From Anticarsia gemmatalis (taxonomy: Eukaryota; Arthropoda; Insecta; Lepidoptera; Erebidae), in contig NC_134776.1 of NCBI RefSeq assembly GCF_050436995.1, positions 14,983,001-15,047,000 on the forward strand: DNA of 64,000 bases, written 5' to 3'. The notes under the pieces were generated by a model. It did not search any database. It had not been told where the DNA came from and saw only the letters and a list, made by a program, of their open reading frames with translations. The position numbers and the translations under genes were made by a program. Positions 1 through 14,000 of the stretch are shown in pieces (position 1 is the first letter of the stretch; each line of letters begins with the position of its first letter).

Positions 1-157
1 AACCCATTATCAATATCTTAACTAAGGTCTCGTCATCAATCGAGTGAGAGCACTCAACAATGTAAAAGGCCTCCTTCTGGATGACAACATGATCGGGCTT
101 GTTCTTAATGCTAGGGATCAAAAAGGCTGATGTCGCGATACTTATAATGACTGTCTC
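1..157 (-). CDS. Unidentified open coding-like segment running off the left edge
   Basis: On the minus strand a frame is open for about 52 codons, from just after a TGA near 158 down to base 1. It includes the stretches IPSIKNKPDHVVIQKEAF and YIVECSHSIDDETLVK. Third codon positions are rich in G and C (GCC, ATC, AAG, AAC, CCC, GTC, CAG, GAG) although the surroundings are AT-rich, which argues for selected coding sequence, either a host exon or an old transposon gene. A possible acceptor (gagacag) lies at its upstream end. I do not recognise the product. The gene would continue leftward beyond the window. Confidence 0.35.
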
Positions 158-163
158 TCACTC

Positions 164-3100
164 GAAACCTCGACGACGAACTTGAAGCAAATATCTGAAG
201 GCCTATTATAATCAACGAAAACAAATACTCATTGAGATTTCCTTTATTTCTTACCACAAATCTATCTGTTACAAAATGTACAGGAATGCGTTCTGTCTAC
301 TCGGTGTCAAAATGAGATAGAGTAAGGTTACGAACAAACAGCTACTATTTTACGAGCTTCCGTTTTCTAGAACCAAGAACATCTATAGTCTGTAAATATG
401 TTGTTCATTCCTCACCGCCATAGATCAATTTTTACGAAAAACTGCAAGATAAAGTATAGGAAGCGCGAGAAACTGTAATAGAATAATGCGAGAGCGGATT
501 AATGAACATACCTATACCTTGAAGGCAAGATCTAATTAATTATCGTACGAGCCTTGGTTTCAAACCCGCTGGGCCCTCGCATCAGCCATTATTAAGTTTT
601 CTACACTTTTTCTGTCTACATCCTCGCCTTAATCTTATCTACACAGGAAGGTTACATACCTTCCACATTATTTTAAATATATATGAAATTCATGCTTCAC
701 ATACATATATGTCCGAAGTTTCTTTACTTGAAGAACGCACTCTCATTTATTATCAACGGACAGTCAATTTTTTATTCGGCATTTAAAACATATTTAACTT
801 AGCGCCAATTATTTGATTCTCCGATTAAATGTTGAGTGAAATATAATTTTTGAGGTTTCGTCAGATCGCACATAGTGTGTCAAAGGTGACAAAATTATTT
901 CTGCAATTACTACCTACCAGTCAAATCAGCTACTCTTTATGTAATGTCAAAAACACATTTTAGTATGGAAATACGGTGTAGTGGCATCAGTTTCGTATTT
1001 TCGTTGGTATCAAATGAGTGTCTAATAAAATGTTCCAGTTTGTAACGATTACAATTTAAATATTATTTACGAAAAAAATACATAGTCTACGCATTTTAGA
1101 TGAACCTTTTACGTACAAGTTTAATAATTTTACGTTAACCCACTTTAGTCTTCTGAGGGTGTAAACATCTGCCGATAAAGAATAAAATATACAATATTCA
1201 AGATACATATATTACAATAATGAAACCTTGAACCCTCTAGAAATGTACTGCACTAATAAATAACCAGTATCTACATTACTTATTTGTAAAGGTTTTGCTT
1301 ATGTATGTAAAATCCTTGATTTAGTGCGGCAGAGGAAAGCAAACATAGTGAGTTATATCGAAGTTATAGTGTGTACTACTACCTTAGCCCCATGGCTCAG
1401 GTCGCGTGAAATTGGATTTCAGTGTTCTGCTCTTTTTTGTAGTGATCTATGTGAAGACATTACTTATAGTTAATGCTGTAGTCCCGAATGTAGCATATTA
1501 ATGTTTCTACTAACTTTTACATGTAATTGCTTACTGTTCATACATATTTTTACTTTTAATATATCTAGTAAGTAGTCTTTGTGGCAGAGATGTTAAAAGT
1601 CAGAAATAAGATACTAAAAATACAACCGAAAGTTATCTACTACTTTTTATTCACTGCAATTTAAAATAACTAAAACTAAAGCCAAAGAACGAAAAGATGA
1701 CGGATTATAAGAAAGCTCATCGGTATATCTCTCACCAAAAGTTTTAATTGAGTAACAAAGATGACCTATACAGTTGAAGATCTTGGAATAAATTAATTTC
1801 AGCCTAAAGGTCTTTACCTAAATATTTCTATCACAAACGTAGCGGAAATACGATCTACGAAAAGTTAAGTTCTTTTCGAAGAAAATATGAGGAGTTTCAC
1901 AACATTTCATTCAATTTAAAATATTGTGAAATTTTACATTTCGTAAGCACAGTTTGTTACTATATCGACAAGATTGTACTTGTTCGTTTCGATATAACGA
2001 TATGACATTTAAGGTAGCCGACTTAATTCAATAAAATATTTGCCCTTTGTCTGTTAAATGAGTCTTGATCTGTTGTAACATCACTAAGCTGTCTTAGTTT
2101 TCCGGCCGCGATAACCGCAGAGTCGAGCATCTCTGCGAGATTTATCTTGTCGGCTCATCGAGGAAACTTATTTCTGAGCTTAACAAAACTTAATAGTTTT
2201 ATTACTTTGAATCTTTGCATCCAGCTTCAGCATAATAAATCTCTGCATTCAGCATAATAAACATAAATCTCGTTTGTTTGTCGAGATTAAAGAATTGTGA
2301 TTGTTTTGTTCTGTTTATTCTTACGTAACATTTGTTAATGAGAAATTTTAATTTAAACACTTAACGAAATCTATTATGGAAACCAAATCATTACTATGTT
2401 ATATAGGTACCTAAGTTAGTCGTTCCAGTTATTTGAAGCGATAAACCTGAGATTGATTCCGCACAATCCGCACTGCTGAAAATACTGCAACGTGACTTGA
2501 ACTCAATTTGACTTTATTTGACGGAGGTCTTTCACAAACATTGCTCAACCAACTCCACGTTGGTGATTGACTTCTAACGTTTAACTCGATACGTTACTAC
2601 AATTTCTACCTTACGTACACTTTCCAGGCATTTATAGTATTTTTAAAATGCAAGTATTTAGTTGAGTTTAAATCTGTTTACAGATTCTTTGACGGTCTCA
2701 AAAAATATAACAAATTTAAGTAACATCTTTATATGCTGATATTGCATTCATTTTCATAACGACATCATTGACATATCATCTATTTTTCATTTAATGAAAT
2801 CAAATTCTCTGCAATAATTGTAACCATTTCGGCAAATTATTAAATATAATTACCGAAAAGATCGAATTAATAAGTCATAGCTATATTTACGTACCTACAT
2901 ATACATACATAAAGTCACGCTTTCTTCCGGTAAGGATAGACGACCAGAGAATAACTATATTTAATAACATTATTGAAAAATCCACCCCTTTTTAATACAT
3001 ATAAAAAAGACCTGCAGTTGAATATGTAGTACCTATAGGTTGTACATCCGAGTCTGCCTAGTCGGTAGAGTTTGGTCTAGTCTCTTTTAAACAGCACATC

Positions 3101-6100
3101 TATGAGTTTACTCGTTTTTTTATACCTTCATTCATAGCACCATTAGGTTCATATTAGTAGAGACGTATTGTCCTCTATCTCATCGCATAATACGTCTCAG
3201 GAATTTTACAACCCACTTTTAACAAGTTTATGTTATTAAGAATATTCTGGGGTTACGAGTTATTTTCGTTGGCAACTGTCCTCGTTTCAGACAGATAATA
3301 CGATATAATAATGCACTTTTATACGTTTAATAAATTATCACCCCGTGGCAGAGCAATAGTGCAGTGAGGCTTGAATAGAGAAGGCTTAATCTTTAAGCGG
3401 ATTAACTCCAAACTCCATATAAATATTCTTAGAAAAAATATTATATACGTGCCGTGCAGATTTTCTCCACCCTCGCCCTCTCCATCTATATGTAGGGTGG
3501 GTGCAACGTGGCATTACAAAATCAACGCCAAGTCGTGAAGGACAGTTACTAAGTGAATATTCCTCTGAAAAGATAGTAATCCCGATATATTTAATGACGA
3601 AATACGAGTAAACTTATTAAGCACGGTATTCTGCGTATATATTTTTACCGAAGTTCTTTAGAAGGATCACGGGCATATCAAATTACCTCTAGATATATAG
3701 ACTCTCTGTCTAGATCTACAGTTAACCTACCGTAACTTTCAAACCAATCAATCAAACACTAAAAATGATAATTTCATAAATTCACAATGCCAAAAGACAT
3801 TAACATATCGACGTAATAACTAACCAATACTAACTGTTATAATGCTCATGTGTTTCTATATAGTCTTTAATAGCTTTCGTAGCTGCAATATTGTAATTCT
3901 TAGGCGCTTGTTACTGCGTCTAACGGGATGCAACCAGCCAGTACCATGCATGCGCACTGTCTAACACAGATTATTCAAGCTCACCGATCTTATAATATAG
4001 ACTAACTAGTACTAATTAACGTCGCGTATATGTTTTTCATTTGCGCTACAGATAGTTTGAAATTGTAAAAAACAAAATGTAGTATACTAACCTACACTTA
4101 CATCACGTTTATTAGTCAGTAAGAACAATGCTTTTCGTGTTTAACTTTTTAATGTATAAAATACGAAAGAATATGCGCAAAGTTGATCGCCAACATGACA
4201 TCCTATTTATCATTTTTCGACGTGCACAAATAAAACGCCAGTGACTAGAAACAAAAGATTATGTAGGTGTTTTATAAAGCAAAACTTTTTACTTGCTTTT
4301 CATTAAAATCGCCTTAACAAATACAGACTGAGCAAATAAAAAAGTTCTAATTTGAACGCTGAACTTTTTCATTGGTGATTTTTGATAGAGTACACTTGTG
4401 GTTTTCATAAATTGGTCAAATACCCATCTAAATGACTGGTTTGCGGCAAAAATATTAAATTGGAAAATAATTTAACGTTTTTAAAGTTAATATTTAACGA
4501 ATTCGATTGGTTTCACTTCGGATAATATAAATGTGGTAACGATATCTACTTAATTATTAAAGGCATTAAGATAGCTGCCAACGTACCGAAATATGTTTGG
4601 TGTTTAACGATTAATATCTGCCTACCTATTTTAAGCTGACGCAAATGATGACTGAAGATCACGGAATACTAAAACAGGCGCAAAATACATATTATATAGT
4701 TTCGATTCCCTAAAATTCTTAGTTAAAGCTAAGTTTAAGATATGACCGCAGTTTTCAGAAAAATGATCCCATCTAGGTAATATACTGATATTATAAATGT
4801 TTAAACTGGAAGTATAAGTCTACGCTTTCACGACTAAACTACTGAGCCGATTTATTCGATAAAATTGAGCAAGGGATACGCTACCGCAGCCGCAGGCAAA
4901 AGCTAATTCTGTTATGAACCAGCCATTTTAGCTGGAACTAGGTTTTTTCTCTATAAAAAATGTTCGTTAATAGTTTCTAGACTTGTTACGGTAAACTTAC
5001 CATAATTAGTTTGAAACAATAAAGGGGTTTAGAGGCTGTAGGTTGAAGCATTAAGCTGAAACGTTGTTTGTATCTACCTCACCTTCGCCCCTCACGTTAA
5101 AGTCTCCTTTGACAAATTTCGTAGCCTAACTGGTTTCATTTTATTCGGCCAATCTAATTAAGTCTTGTATAAAAAGATGTAACGAAAAGAAAAATTTAAA
5201 AGGAAACCTCTGGTCAATAACGGGTTAAAATAAACTAAACACAAATTGGGCTTTTCACCATGACGTTATTTAAATCCGTTAGACGTTATTATTATTATTT
5301 AGACAAGATAGTACCTTTTTCTATCCAAATGACTGATTGTATTAATAAAAAACAAAAGAAATTCGTATGAATAACGTAAATAATGCCTCTGGGGTCCAAG
5401 CTCTAGCGAAGTCACCAGGTCTCCGCTTCGCTTTTCAGGACAAGCGAAGCGTTATTCGGTATTTCCGATGCATGTCGAAGCTTTCTTAATAGTTGTTTGA
5501 ACTTTAGAATTTGTGTGGCGATTGCGGCCCTGTGGCACAAATAGAATACATAAATAGCGAAATGTCAATGTAATTAATACGTAACTTTAGCTATTATTAT
5601 AAAACGTAAGTTACCGAACAGATAATGTTTAAACGATCATATTCACGCAATTTTCCTGAATCGTTGACTAAAAGAGAACCGGCAAGGGGAAATGAAATAT
5701 TCATGTGTTGATTATTCCGGAGGCTGGGCTCGTCTGACAACTAATTAATGGTTCAATGAGAGCACTGAATTGATTTATGACAGGACTTGTTTAGCAAAAC
5801 CAATGCTTTATCAGTGTGTTGAGTATCGCCGACTACTTAATTGGGATAGTTGTCATTGCAAATTATTTTAACAACGTGTTCATAGGAACTTTGTACATGA
5901 TACCTGCTACGAATTATAAATGTGGGCCAGGTTTAGGTATATGGAGATTTTTATTTATTTATCTCCTTAAAAATAATACAAAGATCTAAAGAAGAGACTT
6001 ACAGGCTTATATGGAATCACAAATGTTCCTTGTAAGAGACTGTATATTTTTATTTAAAGAATGGCACTTGCTGGAAATAAACTACAATATTTTATAATAG

Positions 6101-6650
6101 AGTAAGTCGCTTTTCATTTTACTTATAAACCTACGTGGACACTACCTGCGCTTACAATGTCGTAAGCCGTGCTAACAAATAGAATGGAGAGAATGATTTT
6201 ATATTTAAAAGCTTTTGCTTCCCTTAGAAAACTTTTGTAAAACGACTTCATAAAGACAACATTATTCCTATTATCTTGCAATTCATTTTCTCTTGAAATA
6301 TAATAAGAAGTTTGTTGTGAGGGAAAACCTCATCAAGAGTTAAAGCATGTTCGCTTCGCTATTAATGAGTACAGGTCGTATTACCTACCTAGTCTGATTA
6401 AAAGAGGATTGACGCCAATGAGCGATATTCAGCATATTTTAATATGAATTTATAATTCAATATGATTCACGTTATATTGTACGGGAAACTAAGCATTTGC
6501 ACTTTTTAAAAAAAGGTATGTCATAATAACTCGTACATTGGTATATTATGCCCAATTCATCAGTGCAGCTAACTACATTAAGTATAAATACATCACGAAA
6601 TTAGAAACACTGAAAGACGAGAGATTAGAATTCAATTGGGCTCTAGGTCA
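164..6650. other. Gene-poor AT-rich stretch
   Basis: I see no convincing exon, RNA gene or intact transposon here. Near 4840-4905 there is a short piece resembling the tail of lepidopteran non-autonomous elements (ccgcaggcaaaagcta). The stretch may be intergenic, or an intron or upstream regulatory region of the potassium-channel gene to its right. Confidence 0.5.
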
Positions 6651-6699
6651 GGGGTATAATAGCTATATTTGCTAGGTTCATTCGTGTTATTGTTTATGA

Positions 6700-6990
6700 A
6701 CGCTCGCACTGGCTCGTAGTATCAGTCTGCAGAGTGCGGAGTAGTGCAGAGTCAGAGATAGAGGTATTTAGATGCAGTCGTGCAAAGTAGCTTGTGGCGT
6801 GTGGCTTGTGGTGGTGGCGCGTGGCGTGAAGGCGAGCTGAGACGACGGCGGCGGTGACGGCGGTGACGGCGAGCCGCGCCGCCCACCGTGAGCGCCGCGT
6901 CGCGCCGCCGCTCCGCGCCTCACTCGCCTCACTCAGTCTGTGTACGGTCGCGCGACGCGGCGGACGCCATGCCGCCCACCACACACTGAC
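6700..6990 (+). promoter_or_regulatory. GC/CpG-rich island, candidate promoter or 5' UTR exon of SLO2
   Basis: About 150 bases (6835-6980) are strikingly GC- and CpG-rich, with repeated cggcggtgacgg, in a region that is otherwise AT-rich. An initiator-like TCAGTC sits at 6722 and a gtgagc donor-like site near 6888. Both strands are open here for over 90 codons by chance of composition, without protein-like character. The position, about 1 kb before the first SLO2 coding exon and on the same side, suggests a transcription start region or a non-coding first exon. The start base cannot be fixed from sequence alone. Confidence 0.35.
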
Positions 6991-7857
6991 GCATACATTT
7001 ACTCAATTCAAAGGAAAAGTAAACTCGCACTTAGTACACGCTTACGTTTTAATCAATATATACTCACATCAGACTAATTACAGACGCACCCATCATATGA
7101 ATTTATTCAAGCTCAAAAAGTACACAATTATTTAAGTAACACATTAAAACAACTTAATATCCAGCTTTAAACTAACAGAACTACATGTCTGTTGTTTACT
7201 TTGTGTGGAGACGTTCAGTGTTGTTCGCTATGTACGCTTTTCTTACGCTACAAATAAGTTTTAACTGATGCCAAGGTATTATTAAACTATAATAATCACT
7301 TTGATTTTTGATATATGACACTTTAACTTAAAATATTATTTGTTGTCATCATTAATGACTATTGTAATAATTCTGTAAATGAAAACATTTTGTATTTGGC
7401 GTAGCACCAAATATAAACTTGAAACTACTTAATTTATTTCATGTCAACGAGGTATTGCATACGTTTACTTTGAGGCTTTTAAGTAAATTAAGGTCTAATT
7501 GAATATAACAACATTACCGCGTGGCAAAACATGCGATCATAATAATATGTAAGCTAAGTTTAATACCTTTACATACACACATACAGATAGACAATGCCAG
7601 TTACTCATTTTTGGTTCACAATATTGACCTCTTATTTAAATTGAACCGTATCTATACACACATAACGCTAATACTAAAATATATAAAAATACATCGTTCC
7701 AGGGATTCGGTAGAGGTTCATTAATAAAGTATACCTACACAGTGCGGAGGTTCCATTTCTAATTACGGTCATTGGGACGTTGTTAATAAAATTTGAGGTG
7801 TAACAGTGTACAGTGGCCTGCGCCAAAGTATTAGCACATCACCTAACTGAGTTAACG

Positions 7858-7902
7858 ATGAAGAGCGCGCAGACCGCCGGTGGCGCGCCGCTTCATGCAT
7901 AG
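7858..7902 (+). promoter_or_regulatory. Possible upstream ORF in the SLO2 leader
   Basis: A 14-codon ATG-to-TAG frame lies in a GC-rich patch 62 bases before the SLO2 start and is out of frame with it. If included in the mRNA it could lower initiation at the main ATG. It could also simply be chance within the GC-rich leader. Confidence 0.3.
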
Positions 7903-7963
7903 ATCAAACAGGCCCCGCGCCCGAGCATCGCTAAATACATGTTGATAACATTCATCATCTAAC

Positions 7964-8037
7964 ATGGCAGCTGCCGTAAGCAGATACAGTTCTTACAACT
8001 GCCTCACAGGCTGGGATAGCTATGACAAGATACCGAG
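7964..8037 (+). CDS. SLO2: SLO2 exon 1 (start codon, cytosolic N-terminus)
   Basis: Encodes MAAAVSRYSSYNCLTGWDSY and four further residues, then a gtaaat donor in phase 2. It is less conserved than the rest, so an alternative first exon is possible. Confidence 0.7.
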
Positions 8038-11000
8038 GTAAATATTACAGTTTCCTTTCTCTTTACTTTCAAATTCCAGGGAAACCAACTGCCAAAAGGT
8101 ACTAATACAACGAAAGTCAACTCATGTTACTTAATTCTTATTTTGTAAAGGATAATGTCTGTTATTAATTCGTTGAAAGTAAACCGCAGCCAAATTTGTA
8201 CTGAAGTTCATGTTTCTATTAATTAATTAGACCGGTGAACTTTCATAACATATACTCGTAAACACTTGAAGCGTAAATCGGTCTCTCATCCAAAACAAAG
8301 CATAGTTAGGAGCGCCCGCGCCCGGATATTGGGTTACATCTCGAGTCTTCAGATTCTGTGGTATTGACACCTGGGGTCGTCTCGTATCCAATATCGATAA
8401 ACATTTACAGCACGGGCAATGCCTTTATGCACAAACAGAAGTCAATTATTGATATTTAGAAAAACAAACCCATTTAAAGTGCTTATTTTTTATAAACTAA
8501 TCTGAATAATGTATAATGCAGACAACTTTTAGTATAACCCCCCAGTAGAGAAGATGGTTGATATTAGATATCTCGTGAAACCGGAATCAGACATATAGGC
8601 TGTAAGCATATTTCCAGCAGCCGTCGTATACAGGATAGATCGAGCCAAAGTGAATACAAGCACAGCGGTGCGGCTCGGAGTGCTCTGAGGGCAAGAGCGT
8701 CTCGCGTTCGTCACAATCGTCACGTCCCTCCTCCACAGATGATTACACCACGTATACATAGAATATCTAGCCCTACAATGACTGCCAATTATTATGACAA
8801 CAATGCAGCATATGTGGCCAATATCCAATTCTTTATTTAGCCTGATGCGGAAATAATCACCAGGTTAATTTTATATTGTTTTATATATTTTTCCTACTAG
8901 AGAATTTAACAGTTGGTCACGGAATAGACACCTGTATAAAACTCAATAGCCATCGTTACGATTACATATAGGAAGGTAATAATGCCAATTTACTAGTCGA
9001 CTGAATCGATAACATTGTTCGCAGAAATTAAACAATTAAGCGCGCGCAGTAACCTTTTACATTGTGTCTGCAACAAAAGAATACATAGAATAAATCTAAA
9101 ATAAACTAACTTTTATTACAACCTATAATTATGTGTGAACCTTTATTTATGTAGAATATTTTTTGAGCTGATAAGACATGGCATACAAAACTGTAATTAT
9201 AATATTTCAAACATGCCGACGTAAAAGCTAGTTTCAAATAATTTAAGTCACTCTTTTTAATATATTACCTTGAATTTCTATGTTTGTAACTGACGAGGTA
9301 ATGTCATATTTATGTAAATATATTGCGTTTAAATTAACTTTGTGTGCGCTGTGTGTAAATTAATCATGATTCATTGTTTATAGGATTACTGTATCGGGAG
9401 CGTTACATATGAAATTTTCCCCGGAGATACATATTACTAATGAATCCAAAGTAAAAAGCATAGCACACAATGTACACATGTCATAAACAAATCTATGACA
9501 ATCTATTGCTAATAAGTTTAGCGCTAACGGCTTTCTGACCGCAACGGAAATAGGGCTGTAATAGGAAAACGGAAACCCTGAGTAATTACAAGCAACAGCC
9601 TAGGTACTCAACAACCAGAGGACATTGTGCACAAATTTAATTATATAGCGAAAAAGTGCATTTATTTTGAAAAAGACTGAAGTGAACATATATTTTGTAC
9701 TATTTTAAGTAATTTTCACGATATCAGCAATAGTAAAAGAACTGTTTAAAAAACTTACAATTATTATCTTTTCAAACTGTTATTGGAGTGTATATCGATA
9801 ACTAATCTCATAATCTCAACACTCGATATTCTTACAATGAATCAATTAGATGCATCGGTAATGAGCTAAAGCTTGGTGAGATAGAATATTTCTCATTAAA
9901 ACGTGGAAATCGCTTGATTGTTAATCGAATGATGTTAATGGATGCTTTTTGCAGTGTCTTCAATTATTAAGTCACTTTAATATTTAATTTTATTCACATA
10001 ATATAGTATTTGAATTTATAGGTTTAATCATATACAGCCTTCATACATCAGTAAGTATACGAGTGGGGAGTAGAGTAGTACTACACATTGATCGGTATCA
10101 ATGCTCTCAAAATACATCAACGAAATATAATAACCATGAATAGCCAACCGAATAGCTTAATACGGGTACAAGACGGCACATATATACGTTATTGAAAAAT
10201 ACTTGTACCTTGGCGGTATTCAATAGGTCTGCCCACTAGCGGTGTTTTAAGTGCGTGTAATAAAATATAAATGGAGTCAGTTCGTAAATAATGTAGCAAA
10301 ATTGATACCCATGCTTATTTTAATGAAAAAGTGAATAATTTATATTACCTGTGTACCTGTGTTAAAACATTTATGTGACTATTGTTTAATAATTCAGAGG
10401 ACATTATTATAAAAGAAAATTATTGTTGCCGGTAGTATAACTAGTACCAATATGATCAAAGACATAATTATATTCTACCGTCCTTTGCTGCATTTTACTG
10501 TACAAAAGACAGCTGTTTATAATTCACTTTATTCAACAATTTAGTATATGTACTTAATAAGTTTCTATTATTACAATCTTTTAGTTTTCCAAAACTGTAA
10601 AAATGTTACTACAAATTCTCAAGAGTCAATGAGGCTAAACACAAACCGAGAAAAACAGAGAAGACATGTAAAAATTTAATAAAAAAAAAATCTTTCCTAC
10701 TAATATTATTACTAGCTTACTAATAACGTAGTGTATGTTCTTATTAGTTATGAGTGTTTTGTCACTTTCAATTAATTTTGAAACTGTATATGAGTGAAAG
10801 AGACAAACACTGTATAACTATGTAATCAGAACTTACACAACGCTTATTAGGAAGGCAGTAAATGTGAAAATGTTTAAGGATAATTGTTAATAATCTATGC
10901 AGAAACCGTTACATATTTATAAAATTTGCTGCGCCACACAATTAGTACATGAGAACGTTTACGGACTTTCCAAACATAGAAAAATTTTAACCATTGAAGA

Positions 11001-14000
11001 CGGTATCTATCTCTGTTCTAGCAGTTCTTAAAACGTTATTACGAACGGCTCTGCATCATTTTGTATCAAATTTAGCAATACAAGCAATAGTTCACCCTTG
11101 TTTATTTTAAAAATCACTCGAATATATTTATAAAAAAACCACCTATATAATATGCTCAAGTCACTGAACACACCGGAACCCACACCCACTACTACCTGTC
11201 TATTTTATTTTCACGAAGACTTTTTTCTCTCTTCTCCCACATCTTCTGTGCGAAATTAAATGGTGATATTTCTCATATATACCTTGCATTTTATTGCTAG
11301 CAAGAAGTAGGTGTTATCCGGTTGAATAGACTCAAAGCTAATAACGCAATCACAAATACACGTATACATATACCCTTGCACCGTCTGTGTTACGTTTTGA
11401 TTGAGATCGTGATCTTATAAATTACACTACATCTTCTATAATTTGTTTCATCAAATGATTTCTGCCGTACAGATCCAGCTCTGATTAGTTAGTGTCGTCT
11501 TTACTCGTATACAGTTTCAAATTTATTGAAAGTGACACAACACTATATTACTAATCAGTTGACTATTATTTATAGCTTAAACAAAGACTAGGCGATCCAG
11601 AAATACTTTGAAATCATAAGTACCGGTGCAGAATCCATGATTTATTCGATTCGGGGAATCAAACACTTTTACCGAATGTTTTATTTTATTGTTTAAGCCA
11701 TAAATAATAGTTTTACCCCCGGTTTCTGAGTAAGCGGTAGTTTATCTATTCAATAGACGTTTCAATAAGTGTGAAGTTTTCAGTCGATGAGGGAAATTGA
11801 CAGCAATCAGTGCCACCGTTGTCAATGTAAAGGCCACCTCTTCAAGTGACGTTATTTTATCGCACTTTGTTATCAAGAATAACGCTCGACACAGAAACAT
11901 CGTTTATAATAATAAAACGCGCAATATTGAGTATTGATTATATTGCCTAGCAGAAGAAATATTTATTATAATAATTCTAGGATTTTATGGTCCTGATAAA
12001 TTGGAAAATCAGGATTGAATTAAATTATTACATTTATTTTAAGCTTATAGATGTTTCTAAAGTTGGCACAATCAGCCAGTGGATTATCTTAACCTTTCTT
12101 TTAACTCTTAATGTTCAACTACCACGAGAACTAAAACGATGGTACTAATTATATTATTCAATCATGAAATACCTACTCGAAATTAATAAAAAAAGCAAAC
12201 GTGAAAACCAATTTAGCTTTAATAAATGTATTCTCCCCAAAAAGGATATACGAAGTCACCCTCGGTTAAATGCATGCGATTCCGTTTCTTATTTCACCAG
12301 ACCAGTCAATTTTATGAGCGTCTTGCGAGTTAATGTAGTTATACGAGTATATAAATGATTGATAGTTTAGCTTTTTCAGCTGCCCGTAAATTAACAAGTA
12401 TACCAGAGCGCTTCTCTAGGGAAACTAATTCAGTTATACAATCGATATTTTCCTTCCTTTGAAGATACGGACTAATATAGTTTTCCAGACAAGATTTTGA
12501 GATTATTCGTTCACATTTCGGGTGTGTATTTAGTATATGCATCGAAATATGTATCAACACTGTAATATAATATTTTATTTTTATATCAAATAATCATATT
12601 GTGACTGTGTACATATTACGCATAAATACATATGATTCAAAAATACTATTTTAGATATCGGAAAATTTTTACTCCCGTGGTCATTTAAGTTAATATGAAT
12701 AACACCAATACGTATAAATTTTAATATTGTGCTAGGAAATCGACCAATATAAACTATCGTCCGTGACATGGTATAAAAATGGAGGCAATTAACAAAAAGT
12801 ACGTGCTGTTATTGTATCACCAATCACCATCAGTCAAACTACATACAATTTATTAATGTACATATTGTATATATGTTGTACATATAATATATCCGCAACA
12901 TTATCCAGTACTGACCGGTCGGCACTCGATGATGGTCATCTTTAATTATGGACGTACAATCGCAAGCTTTAGACTATAGAATATCTTAACTTTCAATGTT
13001 GATAACATAACATGTTACCTATGAGGGAATTTTATGTCCATTTTAATCTTTACAGAAATTATAATATCCAAATGGATTTACGATTTAAGTTGTACAAGGA
13101 GTACGAGTTCTCGTAATTTGTTTCTCCTTTACAGATTATCTTTGCGGGAAGTAATATAATTACATTTTTGAAACAGACGGCGCGGCAACGGCTGCTTTGC
13201 CTCTTTGTTAATTTTATTTTAGCTCTGTGAGACCATAATTAAGGAATTTATACAAGAAAGTAACAAAAAATGTGTCTTAGTGTACTTGCGTAATTGTGAC
13301 TGCATTTTTATTAATAACCAATTTTCTCATCTTGTTACAGAGTCCGTGTGGAGTATTACGTAAACGAAAATACTTTCAAAGAAAGACTGCAACTATATTT
13401 TATAAAAAATCAACGATCGAGTAAGTACTTAGACATAATTTCAATTGTTAAATGTTTTTTTTATACTAGACTTTTTTTGACAGACTGAACAAAAATGAAA
13501 AATCACAGTAGGTAGTTATCGAGTTAGCTGATTGATTAAAATTTACCTATTACATACTTAATTATTTACCATCACTGTCGAAATCTAGTCAGCTCTTTAT
13601 TTACTCAATGCTTATAGATACCACTAACATTATGCCTAGGTCACATTTTGAAAGGTTTTGTACTCGAACTAGAGTAATTTTTTTTGCCAATATGCAGTGT
13701 CAGTCCGAATAAAGCAGAAACAATCAACGCTATCACAAATATCGTCGAGATGATGTTAGGCATAATTCACGAAATTCTATTGGAAACCCTTCTCAATCTG
13801 TCTCACATGTCTCCAAACTGGATTACGATTTCATTGGTTCTCAAAATGTACTCAATTTCAAAATACTACGAAAAACTTATATCTTATTATTGTAGCCCAT
13901 AATAAATGACAAGAATTAGGACGAAAATAGCTATCTGCATGATGCGTTTAAGGGAGCAATATTTAACAGCAACATATGCGGCTCAACAACTGCTGTCGCT

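Noticed and set aside
1423..1449. A 27-nt stretch after ttcag reading CSALFCSDL, similar to the microexon units
   Set aside because: It is not followed by a GT donor at the right place, lacks Gly3, and stands alone 34 kb before the array; probably coincidence.
6694..7135. Overlapping ORFs of 93 and 96 codons on both strands
   Set aside because: Caused by GC-rich repeats; low-complexity Ala/Arg content and no splice logic.
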